Below are positions 8,637-16,897 of a stretch of 64,000 nucleotides of DNA, piece after piece. The first letter of the stretch is position 1. Every line of letters starts with the position of its first letter. Source of the stretch: Desulfonema magnum (GTDB taxonomy: Bacteria; Desulfobacterota; Desulfobacteria; Desulfobacterales; 4be13); NCBI RefSeq assembly GCF_017377395.1, contig NZ_CP061800.1, positions 6,035,633-6,099,632 of the forward strand, written 5' to 3'. The notes beneath the pieces were generated by a model. That model saw only the letters and a program-made list of their open reading frames with translations, was not told where the DNA came from and searched no databases. Position numbers and translations under genes: made by a program.

Positions 8637-9233
8637 GTAATTCTTTCACAGGAGCTGGTTTTGGAAAATATTATGGTAAATTTCCGAACCAAAGTTAGCA
8701 GACCAAAACTCCGCCCGCTTATAAACCAAACAGTTGTCTCCTCTGGTTTTGAAGCGATTACATGCCGCCTGATATCTTAGGCGATTTCCCGCGTTTTCAG
8801 TTCGTAATTCCGCGTTTAGGCGATGATACCGCCTAAACGCGGAACTACGAACTTGAAAGATGCCGGGATATGCTTTTCCGAAAATCGCCTTCGTGTTTTC
8901 TAAATTGATGCCACAAACTTGACAGCTATTTTCAGCGGATCGAAAAGATTTCAGGACAAAAATCGAGTACTGCCTGTCTGACCTGCCTGAAAAAACTGAT
9001 GAAAATGATTTGTTTGCTTTATCTTTCAGTTCATGGCTTTTTTTGTTTTACAAGCTTCCTTTTTGTTTGCTATAGTTACAAATTGTGTATCTGATATTAA
9101 ACAACAGTTCGGACAGTTTTTGAAAATTAAGAATATTCAAAATGTTAACCTTTTGAAATTATAGAATTTGAATTTTTAAGAATAAAAATAAAATTTAATA
9201 AAAACATCAGGTTATAAAGATTATCCGAAATAT
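8637..9233. other. Intergenic region with a strong hairpin
   Basis: No gene seen. Contains the perfect-stem hairpin at 8796-8857 (separate entry), a lone copy of the GGATCGAAAAG terminal motif near 8936, and a CAGTTCGGACAGTTTTT half-site near 9107 related to the terminal repeats of the element at 13831-13964. Confidence 0.5.
8796..8857. repeat. Long hairpin (about 26-bp arms, 7-base loop)
   Basis: Left arm 8796-8822 and right arm 8830-8857 pair across the loop ATGATAC. The core is TTCCGCGTTTAGGCG against CGCCTAAACGCGGAA, extended by AGTTCGTA and TACGAACT with one mismatch. It is not followed by a T-run and does not abut a gene, so it looks like a palindromic repeat element, not an intrinsic terminator. 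Confidence 0.75.
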
Positions 9234-9687
9234 CGGCAGATCGAAAAGTTTCCGGGCTGTCACAGAGCGGTCAAGACGGACGCGGGAGAACCCCGGCTTT
9301 TTCCGTCAGGGTAGGGTTCCTGTCCGGGGAAAAAAGCCGGGTTTCTTTGCAGTTCCGGACACAGTTCGGTCAAGACGGACGCGGGAGAACCCCGGCTTTT
9401 TCCGTCAGGGTAGGGTTCCTGTCCGGGGAAAAAAAGCCGGGTTTCTTTGCAGTTCCGGACACAGTTCGGGCACGACGGACGCGGGAGAAACCCGGCTTTT
9501 TCCGTCAGGGTAGGGTTCCTGTCCGGGGAAAGAAAGCCGGGTTTCTTTGCAGTTCCGGACACAGTTCGGGCACGACGGACGCGGGAGAACCCCGGCTTTT
9601 TCCGTCAGGGTAGGGTTCCTGTCCGGGGAAAAAAAGCCGGGTTTCTTTGCAGTTCCGGATACAGTCCGGAAACTTTTCGATCTGCTG
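9234..9687. mobile_element. TIR-bounded element carrying a 4 x 100-bp tandem repeat
   Basis: Terminal inverted repeats CGGCAGATCGAAAAGTTTCC (9234 onwards) and its complement ending at 9687 match at 20 of 22 positions. Between them lie four nearly identical 100-bp units (anchor ACGGACGCGGGA at 9276, 9375, 9475, 9575). Each holds a GCCGGGTTTC / CCCCGGCTTT dyad. Long frames run through the units on both strands but reflect the repeats, not genes. No transposase is inside; a MITE-like non-autonomous element is the likeliest reading. Confidence 0.75.
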
Positions 9688-9731
9688 AAATATTGTTAAA
9701 CAAACATTATAAATTAAGGAGAACACAGACA

Positions 9732-9911
9732 ATGGCATTAAGCAAGGAACTTCTTGAAATACTGGCATGCCCCAAGTGTAAAGGGGAAATATATCTGAAT
9801 AGTACAGAAGACGGGCTTATCTGTGATAACTGCAAACTTTTATATGAAATAAAAGACGATATTCCGATTATGCTTATTGATGAGGCTAAACCTGTATCAC
9901 AGAAAATCTGA
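9732..9911 (+). CDS. Trm112 family protein (YcaR-like)
   Basis: 59 residues, MALSKELLEILACPKCKGEI then GLICDNCKLLYEIKDDIPIM: the classic Trm112/UPF0434 zinc ribbon with CPKC and CDNC pairs and the DDIPIML strand. Eukaryotic Trm112 activates methyltransferases; bacterial homologues are small proteins of unclear role. The ATG follows AAGGAGA. In this window it directly follows the TIR/tandem repeat element, which lies within 45 bp of the start and could have replaced its promoter. Confidence 0.85.
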   Translation: MALSKELLEILACPKCKGEIYLNSTEDGLICDNCKLLYEIKDDIPIMLIDEAKPVSQKI

Positions 9912-10234
9912 AACCGAAAAACCCAAGTTATAATTAACACGATCAAAATACAAACTGCTTTTATATTTTGACCCGAGCTTCAAAATGCGCTAACAACAAG
10001 GGGCACTGATATTTATTTTGAACATCTGATTCAATCTTTAGTGGTCTCTTTCCACGGTCCGCGTGGAAACGCTGCCTCAGATGCTTCGACTCATAATTCT
10101 GTCCGGTGTCCGGGACGCGAATTGTCCTAAAGGCATTCCCACGCAACAGCGTAGGAATGAATAATAAATAAAATTTTAACTGCAAAACACATGAAATATG
10201 TTGTTTTGGAACCCAATTTTTTTGATTTTCTAAT
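9912..10234. other. Intergenic region with REP-like hairpins
   Basis: Two small dyads occur: TTTCCACG-GTCC-GCGTGGAAA at about 10047-10067 and GCATTCCCACGC-AACA-GCGTAGGAATG at 10133-10159. Both resemble the common CCACGC...GCGTGG palindromes found in many bacterial genomes. No gene seen. Confidence 0.5.
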
Positions 10235-10786
10235 ATGAGCATCCCTCAATCTCCGAAGCCCGCAAAACTGGTAATCGGGCTTTTTATGAAAGAAAAAAGC
10301 CTGTTGTCTTCTGTGACAGATGAACTCACGAGGCAATTCGGCCTTGTTGATATGGTAAGTTCATGGATACCCTTTAACTATACCACCTATTATGAATCTG
10401 AGACCGGCACGCCGCTTTTCAGACGGGTACTCACATTTAACAAATTGATAAAACAAAGTTTTTTGGCAGATATCAAACATAAGACAAATGCGATTGAATT
10501 AAAATATTCAAAAAATAACAATCGGAGAGTGAATATTGACCCGGGATATATGCTTCATGAGCGATTTGTCCTTGCAACGGGCAAAAACTTTACCCACAGA
10601 ATTTATATTGGCAAGGGGATTTATGCTGATCTGACGCTCATCTATACAAAAGGTTCGTTTCAGAAATTACCCTGGACATATCCTGACTATGCCGATAAAA
10701 ACATGCTGACGTATCTCGGACGGGTGCGCGACAGATACATAAAGGATTTAAAACCGCAATTTCCTGTTAAAACATCAGATGTTTAA
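10235..10786 (+). CDS. DUF4416 family protein
   Basis: 183 residues of a conserved family with no known activity. It starts SIPQSPKPAKLVIGLFM and contains NYTTYYESETG, VNIDPGYM, THRIYIGKGIYADLTLIY and QKLPWTYPDYAD, all hallmarks I recall for DUF4416. No Shine-Dalgarno is obvious in front of ATG 10235, and the start is tentative. In related genomes this gene is often near yicC, remA-like and gmk, as here, which suggests a conserved neighbourhood without proving a joint function. Confidence 0.8.
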   Translation: MSIPQSPKPAKLVIGLFMKEKSLLSSVTDELTRQFGLVDMVSSWIPFNYTTYYESETGTPLFRRVLTFNKLIKQSFLADIKHKTNAIELKYSKNNNRRVNIDPGYMLHERFVLATGKNFTHRIYIGKGIYADLTLIYTKGSFQKLPWTYPDYADKNMLTYLGRVRDRYIKDLKPQFPVKTSDV

Positions 10787-10820
10787 AAGACATTCAGCCC
10801 TCCTTTTTTCATAAAAAGGG

Positions 10821-10866
10821 TCAGGGGGGATTTCTGATACAGCCAGGTAAGAAATCTCCCCTGATC
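10821..10866. terminator. Hairpin between DUF4416 and yicC, possible terminator
   Basis: Arms TCAGGGGGGATTTCT (10821-10835) and AGAAATCTCCCCTGA (10850-10864) pair around a 14-base loop and are followed by TCCTTTTG. The stem is strong but the T-tract is short, so termination may be partial. A second short dyad (CCTCCTTTTTT with AAAAAGG) precedes it at 10799. Confidence 0.5.
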
Positions 10867-10965
10867 CTTTTGTAAAATAAGGAAACACCAATTTTACCCT
10901 TTACAAAACCGGGGAGAGACAATAAAAAGTTACGACTGACCCCGTTAAATCGAAAGAAAGAAAAA

Positions 10966-11847
10966 ATGATAAAAAGCATGACCGCGTTTTCAAGCACGGA
11001 AAAAACAGTAGATAAACTGACAGTCAATGTTGAAATCCGTTCTTACAACAGCAGGTATCTTGATATTGTCCTGCGCATTCATCAGGGGTATGTTTCCCTG
11101 GAAGACAAAATAAAAAATCTGATCTCAGAAAAAATTGCAAGGGGCCGCATTGAAGTCAAGTTTCAAATAAAGGATGATTCCGAAGAAGCCTGTACCTTTG
11201 AAATAAATGAACCCAAGGCCCGGGGATACCACAATGCGCTTGTTGAGTTGGGAAATATGTTTAATATTGATGCCAATATTCCCCTTAATTTCCTGGCCGG
11301 TGTCGGGGGAATTATAAAACCTGCTGAGACTGAAAAAAACATGAAAGAGGCCTGGTCGGTCATAAAAGACTGTGTCAGCGAAGCCCTGGACGACCTGAAT
11401 GTCATGCGAAGGAAAGAAGGAGACTTTATCGCCCGTGATTTCATTGAGCGGCTTGATTATATTGAAACATCTGTGGAGCAGATTGAAAAAGGAGCCGGGG
11501 GGCTTTTATTGCATTATCAGGAGCGATTAAAAGAACGTATTGCCGCTCTGACCAAAGGCATCGTGGAGATAGACCCCGGACGAATCGCACAGGAAGCGGC
11601 TTTCCTTGCGGATAAAAGTGACATTTCCGAGGAACTTGTGAGGGCAAAAAGTCATATCAGCCAGTTTCGCTCCATCATGAACTCAGAAGAGCCTTCCGGC
11701 CGGAAGCTTAATTTTTTGTTACAGGAGTTTAACCGGGAATTCAATACCATGGGATCCAAGTCAGGAAACGCTGAAGTATCCCATATCATTCTTACTGTCA
11801 AATCTGAGCTTGAAAAAATAAGAGAGCAGATACAAAATGTGGAATAA
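10966..11847 (+). CDS. yicC: YicC/YloC-family endoribonuclease
   Basis: 293 residues, the usual family length. The N-terminus MIKSMTAFSSTEK, then VEIRSYNSRYLDI and, in the C-terminal DUF1732 half, SDISEELVRAKSHI, SGRKLNFLLQEFNREFNTMGSKS and VKSELEKIREQIQNVE, are diagnostic. E. coli YicC is a stress-linked endoribonuclease; the N-terminal domain forms a ring and the C-terminal half carries conserved acidic residues. The ATG lies after a purine-rich GAAAGAAAGAAAAA. It leads the cluster with the remA-like gene and gmk, as in many bacteria. Confidence 0.92.
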   Translation: MIKSMTAFSSTEKTVDKLTVNVEIRSYNSRYLDIVLRIHQGYVSLEDKIKNLISEKIARGRIEVKFQIKDDSEEACTFEINEPKARGYHNALVELGNMFNIDANIPLNFLAGVGGIIKPAETEKNMKEAWSVIKDCVSEALDDLNVMRRKEGDFIARDFIERLDYIETSVEQIEKGAGGLLLHYQERLKERIAALTKGIVEIDPGRIAQEAAFLADKSDISEELVRAKSHISQFRSIMNSEEPSGRKLNFLLQEFNREFNTMGSKSGNAEVSHIILTVKSELEKIREQIQNVE

Positions 11848-12034
11848 AAATTGAAAATTGAAAATTGAAAATTAATTCTGATGAGTTCAATATATTGAGA
11901 CCGCATCTCAGTGAGATAACCTCACTGTTTTCATCTGCCGGAATTCATTTGTTCGTGCAGATTAAACAGGACGTCCGATTTCTGATTTTCAATTTTCAAT
12001 TTTCAATTTTTAATTTTCAAGCTCAGGAGGTAAT
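11848..12034. repeat. Inverted ATTTTCAATTTTCAA repeats between yicC and the remA-like gene
   Basis: Tandem AATTGAAAATTGAAAATTG at 11850-11873 is answered by TTTTCAATTTTCAATTTTC at 11987-12018, giving a large AT-rich stem enclosing about 115 bases. Similar CAATTTTCA text occurs at 50490. It may influence yicC / remA-like readthrough but carries no gene. Confidence 0.55.
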
Positions 12035-12364
12035 ATGGAACAAAGTCTTTTAAATATCGGATTTGGAAGTACTGTTGTCGCGGAACGGGTTATTGCCATC
12101 GTGCTGCCCAATTCTGCCCCGATGAAGCGTCTTAAGGACGAGGCCAAGGATGAAAAACGTCTTGTGGATGCGACCCATGGCCGCAGAACCCGCTCCATCA
12201 TTGTCATGGACAGCAATCACATTGTTCTTTCGGCAATACAGGCGGAAACAATATCCCAGCGTTATGAAATGCTTAAAGAATCCAAAAAAAGCCGTCGTGA
12301 AAAATCGGAAAATGAATCTGGCGAGCATGAAGCGGCCGATGATAAAGGTAATCAGAATGTGTAA
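12035..12364 (+). CDS. RemA-like regulator (DUF370)
   Basis: 109 residues; ATG follows CAGGAGGTAAT. The core NIGFGSTVVAERVIAIVLPNSAP, THGRRTRSIIVMDSNHIVLSA and SQR match DUF370. Bacillus RemA is a DNA-binding activator of biofilm matrix genes that forms oligomeric rings. A charged ~30-residue C-terminal tail (SKKSRREKSENESGEHEA) exceeds the usual ~90-residue length. The 3' end overlaps the gmk start by 8 bases, so the two are translationally coupled. The role here is inferred from the family. Confidence 0.88.
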   Translation: MEQSLLNIGFGSTVVAERVIAIVLPNSAPMKRLKDEAKDEKRLVDATHGRRTRSIIVMDSNHIVLSAIQAETISQRYEMLKESKKSRREKSENESGEHEAADDKGNQNV

Positions 12365-12920
12365 GCAGGGACGACTTTTTATTATCTCAGCGCCATCAGG
12401 AACCGGCAAAACAACCCTTTGCAATATTTTGCTTGAACAGTTTCCTGATATACGCTTTTCAATATCCCACACCACACGGGAACCCCGAACAGGTGAGACA
12501 GATGGGGTTGAGTATTATTTTATTACAAAAGAAGCGTTTATAAAAGGTATGGAAACAGCGGCATGGGCCGAATGGGCCGAGGTTCATGGCAATTTTTACG
12601 GCACATCTTCCGAAGTGCTGAACAGGACGCTGGGTTCCGGTCAGGACATACTTCTTGATATTGATGTACAGGGAGCCATACAGATTCTCAGACAATACCC
12701 TGACAGTGTGACGATATTCATCATGCCGCCGTCATCTGATGTCCTGAAAGCCCGTCTGGAATCAAGAGGCACAGATACCGAGGAAGTCATTGCGGCCCGT
12801 CTTATAAACGCGGAAAAGGAGATGGCGGAAAAAGACCGCTACCGTCATATCATTGTAAATGATCGTTTGCCGGAAGCGGCAGCGGAACTGATTTCCATTG
12901 TGGAAAAATATCGCTGTTAG
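12357..12920 (+). CDS. gmk: Guanylate kinase
   Basis: ATP-dependent phosphorylation of GMP to GDP. 187 residues: P-loop SAPSGTGKTT, GMP-binding SISHTTREPRTGE and DGVEYYFI, lid region with ARLESRGTD, and DILLDIDVQGA. I place the start at ATG 12357 inside the remA-like 3' end, because the protein then begins MCKQGRLFIISAPSG like other Gmk; AAAGG lies about nine bases upstream. The in-frame extension further upstream is the shadow of the remA-like frame. Confidence 0.93.
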   Translation: MCKQGRLFIISAPSGTGKTTLCNILLEQFPDIRFSISHTTREPRTGETDGVEYYFITKEAFIKGMETAAWAEWAEVHGNFYGTSSEVLNRTLGSGQDILLDIDVQGAIQILRQYPDSVTIFIMPPSSDVLKARLESRGTDTEEVIAARLINAEKEMAEKDRYRHIIVNDRLPEAAAELISIVEKYRC

Positions 12921-12974
12921 TTATCTGATGTTTGGTGTTCGGAACAGATTAAACACCAAGCGACAAATGCCAAA

Positions 12975-13748
12975 ATGTCAAATACCAAATCCATGAAAAC
13001 TGAAATACTTTTTGGGATTCACCCTGTTTTTGAAGCCCTTCGGGCCGCCAGAAGAAATTTTTTTGAGATATATATTGCAAAAGAGAACGCATTAAAGCGT
13101 TTTGAAAAGATGGTGGCGGCTGATTCGGAAAGCTATTCAATCGGACAACAATTGAAACAGATATCTGTTAAGAATATACAGGCATCTGAACTGAAATCAA
13201 TGGCGGCCACCGAATTTCATCAGGGAATCGGGGCTAAGGTAAGCCCGTATCCCCTGACTGATCTTTCTGATATTCTCGGTTCTGCTGAAAGTAATCCTTT
13301 TTTGCTGCTGCTGGATAATGTGGTGGACACCCATAATCTTGGCGCACTGGTCCGGACAGGGCTTTGCGTAGGAACACATGGGATTATTATTCCAAAAGAT
13401 CGTTCTGCCCTTCCGACACCTGCCGTATCAAAAGCATCCGCAGGGGCCCTTGAGCATGTGTTTCTGGCGCGGGTGACGAATCTGGTAAACACAATAAAGG
13501 AGCTGAGGAAAAAAGGGGTATGGATCGCGGGAATGGATAAGTCCGGAGATCATTCAGTCTTTGCCAGTGACTTAACATGCCCTATTGGCATTGTTATCGG
13601 AGGAGAGGAAAAAGGACTCCGTCCGCTTGTAAAAAAGCATTGTGATTTCCTAATGTCCATTCCGCAGAAGGGGCCTGTAAATTCCCTGAACGCCTCTGTG
13701 GCAGGAGCTGTCACCATGTATGAAGCATTCAGGCAAAGAGGAATTTAA
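12975..13748 (+). CDS. rlmB: 23S rRNA 2'-O-ribose methyltransferase RlmB (TrmH/SPOUT family)
   Basis: SAM-dependent methylation of a guanosine in 23S rRNA. The product has an N-terminal substrate-binding domain starting ILFGIHPVFEALRA, and the SPOUT knot with LDNVVDTHNLGALVRT, VIGGEEKGLRPL and SIPQKGPVNSLNASVA. The start is uncertain: ATG 12975 gives 257 residues and ATG 12993 gives 251; neither has a clear ribosome site. The preceding stretch is a repeat-like AACACCAAG...AATACCAAA sequence. Confidence 0.88.
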   Translation: MSNTKSMKTEILFGIHPVFEALRAARRNFFEIYIAKENALKRFEKMVAADSESYSIGQQLKQISVKNIQASELKSMAATEFHQGIGAKVSPYPLTDLSDILGSAESNPFLLLLDNVVDTHNLGALVRTGLCVGTHGIIIPKDRSALPTPAVSKASAGALEHVFLARVTNLVNTIKELRKKGVWIAGMDKSGDHSVFASDLTCPIGIVIGGEEKGLRPLVKKHCDFLMSIPQKGPVNSLNASVAGAVTMYEAFRQRGI

Positions 13749-14161
13749 ACAGAGACAGCAAAAAAAACACAAAAATTTTCATAATCAGAAATGGCGTTAT
13801 TCCAAATCGTTAAAATTCGAATTCATCAGCAATACTTCGGACAGTTTTTATAACATATTGTTTTTATAGGATTTATATATTTTGCGGTCAGAGATTAAAA
13901 TTCTATGATTTCAATAAGTTAAAATTTCAGACGCTCTTGATCTTCAAAAACTGTCCGAAGTATTGATCAGGACAGTCCCTGAAATTCTTTATCCGATCCG
14001 GAGTGCGAAAATTATTTTTCACACTTCTGAGGTTATGACTTCCCATACAGAAACAAAAACTTAATTTCTTGAACTCTCTGATATTATATGTTTTTTGTGT
14101 TAAGTTTGGTGAGGAAATCAGCGCACCGTTTTTAAAACTTAAAAGTGAAAGGGCAGGTGAT
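13749..14161. other. Intergenic region containing a MITE-like element
   Basis: Holds the 134-bp TIR element (13831-13964, separate entry) and, at 13995-14025, an imperfect palindrome CCGGAGTGCGAAAATTATTTTTCACACTTC related to the array at the left edge of the window. A frame starting at 14069 joins the siaB frame, but the ribosome site favours 14162. Confidence 0.55.
13831..13964. mobile_element. MITE-like element with 19-bp terminal inverted repeats
   Basis: AATACTTCGGACAGTTTTT at 13831-13849 is exactly the reverse complement of the sequence at 13946-13964. The interior is AT-rich and non-coding. Partial copies of the end occur near 9107 and near 17521, upstream of the PKS. No transposase with this end is in the window. 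Confidence 0.75.
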
Positions 14162-14716
14162 ATGGTTGGTAAGCTTTATGATTTTAGGCAGGAACTGGGC
14201 AGGCAGGGAATCTTTTTTTGTTTCAGCGGGCCTGTTTCGCAGGACCTTCTGGTGGAATTCGGTGATATACTGAAACAGAAAATACTTCATGGGGAATCCA
14301 GCAACTCGATTGCTCTCAGGGTTTTTTCCATGGTTGTGGAACAGGCCCAGAATATTATTCATTATTCTGCTGAAAAATGTGTGAAAAATGATTCGGAAGG
14401 AGAGGAGCGGGAATTAAGCATCGGCATTATTGCAGTGGGTTATGAAGGCGAGCATTATTTTGTAGTGAGCGGAAACATGATCGAGGAAGAGAATGTCGAG
14501 GGGCTTCGCAACAGACTTGCCAAATTGCAAAAAATGGATAAAAATGAACTCAAGAAGCATTATAAAGAGGAACGTAAAAAAGGGCCGGCCATTACAAGCA
14601 AGGGAGCGGGACTGGGGTTTATTGATATGGCAAAAAAAGCCAGCAAACCTATTGAATTTGATTTTAAAAAGATTGACGATAAATTTTCGTTCTTTTCTTC
14701 AAGAACCGTCATTTAG
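14162..14716 (+). CDS. siaB: SiaB family protein kinase
   Basis: 184 residues, MVGKLYDFRQELGRQGIFFCFSGPVSQDLL with VEQAQNIIHYSAE and SKGAGLGFIDMAKKA. In Pseudomonas, SiaB phosphorylates SiaC and thereby tunes the diguanylate cyclase SiaD. The GAGLGFIDMA segment and the Asn in the QAQNIIHYS helix fit a GHKL-like ATP-binding fold. I use ATG 14162 because GGCAGGTG precedes it; the frame extends to 14069 without a ribosome site. siaC follows directly, while SiaA phosphatase and SiaD cyclase homologues are absent locally. Confidence 0.85.
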   Translation: MVGKLYDFRQELGRQGIFFCFSGPVSQDLLVEFGDILKQKILHGESSNSIALRVFSMVVEQAQNIIHYSAEKCVKNDSEGEERELSIGIIAVGYEGEHYFVVSGNMIEEENVEGLRNRLAKLQKMDKNELKKHYKEERKKGPAITSKGAGLGFIDMAKKASKPIEFDFKKIDDKFSFFSSRTVI

Positions 14717-14728
14717 ATGGAGACAGCA

Positions 14729-15118
14729 ATGGAAAATTTGAAAATCGGAGCCACGAAATATACACCTGAAATATCATTTGACTGTGAGAAAAATATCCTT
14801 GACATCATAGGCGAATCTTACCCCGAAAATATCGCCGAGTTTTACGCACCTGTTTTTAAGTGGTTGGAACAATATATCGAACAATTAAAAAATGATCAGA
14901 ACGTTACCATCAATATGGAACTTATTTATTTTAACAGCAGTTCCTCAAAGGTATTGCTGGATTTTTTAGATATATTGGAACAGGCAGTAAAAAACGGCAA
15001 GCATATTGCCGTGAACTGGATCTATGAAGAGGAAGATGAGGACACACTGGAATTTGGAGAAGAATTTCAGGAAGATTTTGAAATACTGGATATTAACTTG
15101 GTTCAGAAAAAGGGATAA
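14729..15118 (+). CDS. siaC: SiaC family regulatory phosphoprotein (DUF1987)
   Basis: 129 residues: MENLKIGATKYTPEISFD, GESYPENIAEFYAPVFKWLE, and INMELIYFNSSSSKVLLDFLDIL, the family's STAS-like fold whose phosphorylated Thr/Ser lies in the NSSSSK region. ATG 14729 is preferred over 14717 because GATGGAGA sits at correct spacing before it. It is 12 bases downstream of the siaB stop, so the two form an operon. The acidic tail EEEDEDTLEFGEEFQEDFE is typical. Confidence 0.88.
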   Translation: MENLKIGATKYTPEISFDCEKNILDIIGESYPENIAEFYAPVFKWLEQYIEQLKNDQNVTINMELIYFNSSSSKVLLDFLDILEQAVKNGKHIAVNWIYEEEDEDTLEFGEEFQEDFEILDINLVQKKG

Positions 15119-15146
15119 AAACAAATCTCCGCGCCAGAAGCAAATA

Positions 15147-15704
15147 TCAGTCCTCTGAATCATCAGCATCTCTGATGAGCCTTTTTTTGATGAGATGAAA
15201 TTCATCTTCGGTGACCACGCCCTGGTCCCTGAGATCGGAAAGTTCTGTCAGGCGTGTGACCACATCCCGTGTCTGACTCTGTTTTTCTGCTATGCCGGAT
15301 GGCGGCAAAGCTAAATTTCCCTGGTTTTCCTGAGCAGGGAGCAAAGGGGTTATATTTCCCTGCCTTCCCCCGTAAGTAAAGGTTAAAAGGCCATTGAAGA
15401 CAGATATCTGAACAGGTTCTCCCCGACTCGCCTTTTTTTTTATTTCCTGACCGGTCATAAAACCGTCATGTCTGATTTTTCGAAACAATCTTATTAAAAA
15501 GCGTATCAGGGCGTACAGCGCAATAGTCAGAAGCAGTCCCCCTCCGATGATGATGACATATTTGAGATCCACCAGCCCTTTGATGAGTACAACCACAAAT
15601 GCTCCCAAAAGCGGCACAGTAAAAAATGCAATCAGGATGATATAGAAAAGTCCCAGATTGGACATGATGTCCGTTTGTTTGATATAATTGTTTTTCTTTG
15701 TCAT
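15147..15704 (-). CDS. Membrane protein with C-terminal SHOCT domain
   Basis: About 185 residues. Two transmembrane helices lie near the N-terminus (LFYIILIAFFTVPLLGAFVV and the VIIIGGGLLLTIALYALI segment). A cytoplasmic linker follows, then a SHOCT motif LTELSDLRDQGVVTEDEFHLIKKRLI at the C-terminus. SHOCT is a short oligomerisation or binding module found on many unrelated proteins. The start is uncertain: ATG 15704 or ATG 15665; the frame further upstream enters the REP-bearing element at 15723. It is convergent with siaC. Confidence 0.7.
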   Translation of the reverse strand: MTKKNNYIKQTDIMSNLGLFYIILIAFFTVPLLGAFVVVLIKGLVDLKYVIIIGGGLLLTIALYALIRFLIRLFRKIRHDGFMTGQEIKKKASRGEPVQISVFNGLLTFTYGGRQGNITPLLPAQENQGNLALPPSGIAEKQSQTRDVVTRLTELSDLRDQGVVTEDEFHLIKKRLIRDADDSED

Positions 15705-15722
15705 GATGATGTGTTCAAGAAT

Positions 15723-15880
15723 AGACTTTATCGGAAATAAAAAACATCGGCCAAAACCGGACATCCGGAGTGCCAAACTTGCAGTTTGGCAATATTCCGG
15801 GATTCCCGGGGGACAGGTGTTTTGCCAAACTGCAAGTTTGGCGCTCCGGATTGTCTGGCCGCTTATTTCCGATAATGTCT
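15723..15880. mobile_element. TIR element containing two REP stem-loops
   Basis: Outer inverted repeats AGACTTTATCGGAAATAA (15723-15740) and TTATTTCCGATAATGTCT (15863-15880) enclose two REP palindromes with GTGCCAAACTTGCAGTTTGG and GCCAAACTGCAAGTTTGGCG cores. A single end TTTATCGGAAATAAG also occurs at 17090. The element abuts the 5' end of the SHOCT gene and probably supplies its upstream region. It shows one repeat family nested within another. Confidence 0.75.
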
Positions 15881-16138
15881 AATGTTCTTTTAATGTTTTT
15901 TTTAAGTTTAATAATTCAGAATCGTTTCTAAGAAGAATGGAACAGAACCTGAATTTTCAGTCATTTTCAATCTGCTGAGTATATTTTAAGGAGACAAGGA
16001 AATCAAGAAACTTTTTCCGGATGATGCTGACCGGAAAAAATACAAAACGGAGTATTCCCACCCGGACACGAGGTAAAAAATAATGCCCGTGTTTACGGAA
16101 ACAGGAAATTAAGAGGATAGAACAATTAAAATTTACAG

Positions 16139-16897
16139 TCATCTGAGTCCGATGAGCGCGCCAAATCTTCCTGTCACGCGCTCCCCCCGATAGGAAAAAA
16201 ACAGGTTTGTATTGCACCGAGTGCATAACCCGCCTGAATATATATTTTCGTCTGAAACCCCTGCCTCACACAGCTGATCCCTGGTGGCGGCCCAAAAGTC
16301 AAAACAATCTGATTTATCTTTATATTTCCAGAATTCTTCCGGTATTTCTTTTCTGTAGTTGACAAATTCCGCACAACACGGTCCGAGAGACGGGCCAATG
16401 CCTCCGATAATATGGCGAGGTTCGCATCCGAATCTTTTTTCCATTACGTTTATTGTACGCGCTGTAATATTTTTTATGCTTCCCCGCCATCCGGAATGAA
16501 TATTTGCCACAACCTGCTGAACCGGATCATAAAGGAGTACAGCCTGACAGTCTGCTACCTGTATGACAAGCATCCTGCCGGGAATGTCTGTTACCATGGC
16601 GTCTCCGGTAAGGACAGGGGGACCAGCAGGATCATCCTTTGAAAATATAAGAATTTCTGTTCCGTGAACCTGATTTGCAAAAACAAGTTCTTTTTCCTCC
16701 ATACATTGCGAAATAAGCCGGCGATTGTGTTTAACACAGCTTTCCTCATCCCCGACCCCCGGACTGATATTCAGATGATGATACGGGATTTTGCTACAGC
16801 CGCCGTTTCTTGTAAAAACACCATGTCGGATATCAACATATTTTGCAAGATTCGGAAATTGAAAAAAAGGAACTTCGTTTTTTTGTTTTAAAATCAT
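16139..16897 (-). CDS. pgeF: Purine nucleoside phosphorylase / laccase-domain protein (YfiH family)
   Basis: 252 residues. The family motifs are present: RHGVFTRNGG near the N-terminus, FANQVHGTEI (zinc His), VIQVADCQAVLLYD (zinc Cys), ANIHSGWRGSIKNI (zinc His) and IGPSLGPCCAEF. Members act as Zn-dependent purine nucleoside phosphorylase/adenosine deaminase, and the E. coli homologue helps edit peptidoglycan precursors. It stands alone. Confidence 0.9.
   Translation of the reverse strand: MILKQKNEVPFFQFPNLAKYVDIRHGVFTRNGGCSKIPYHHLNISPGVGDEESCVKHNRRLISQCMEEKELVFANQVHGTEILIFSKDDPAGPPVLTGDAMVTDIPGRMLVIQVADCQAVLLYDPVQQVVANIHSGWRGSIKNITARTINVMEKRFGCEPRHIIGGIGPSLGPCCAEFVNYRKEIPEEFWKYKDKSDCFDFWAATRDQLCEAGVSDENIYSGGLCTRCNTNLFFSYRGERVTGRFGALIGLR

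Noticed and set aside
9260..9620. Overlapping open frames of 88-154 codons on both strands
   Set aside because: They are translations of the 100-bp tandem repeat, whose length keeps frames open by chance; no ribosome site or family motif.
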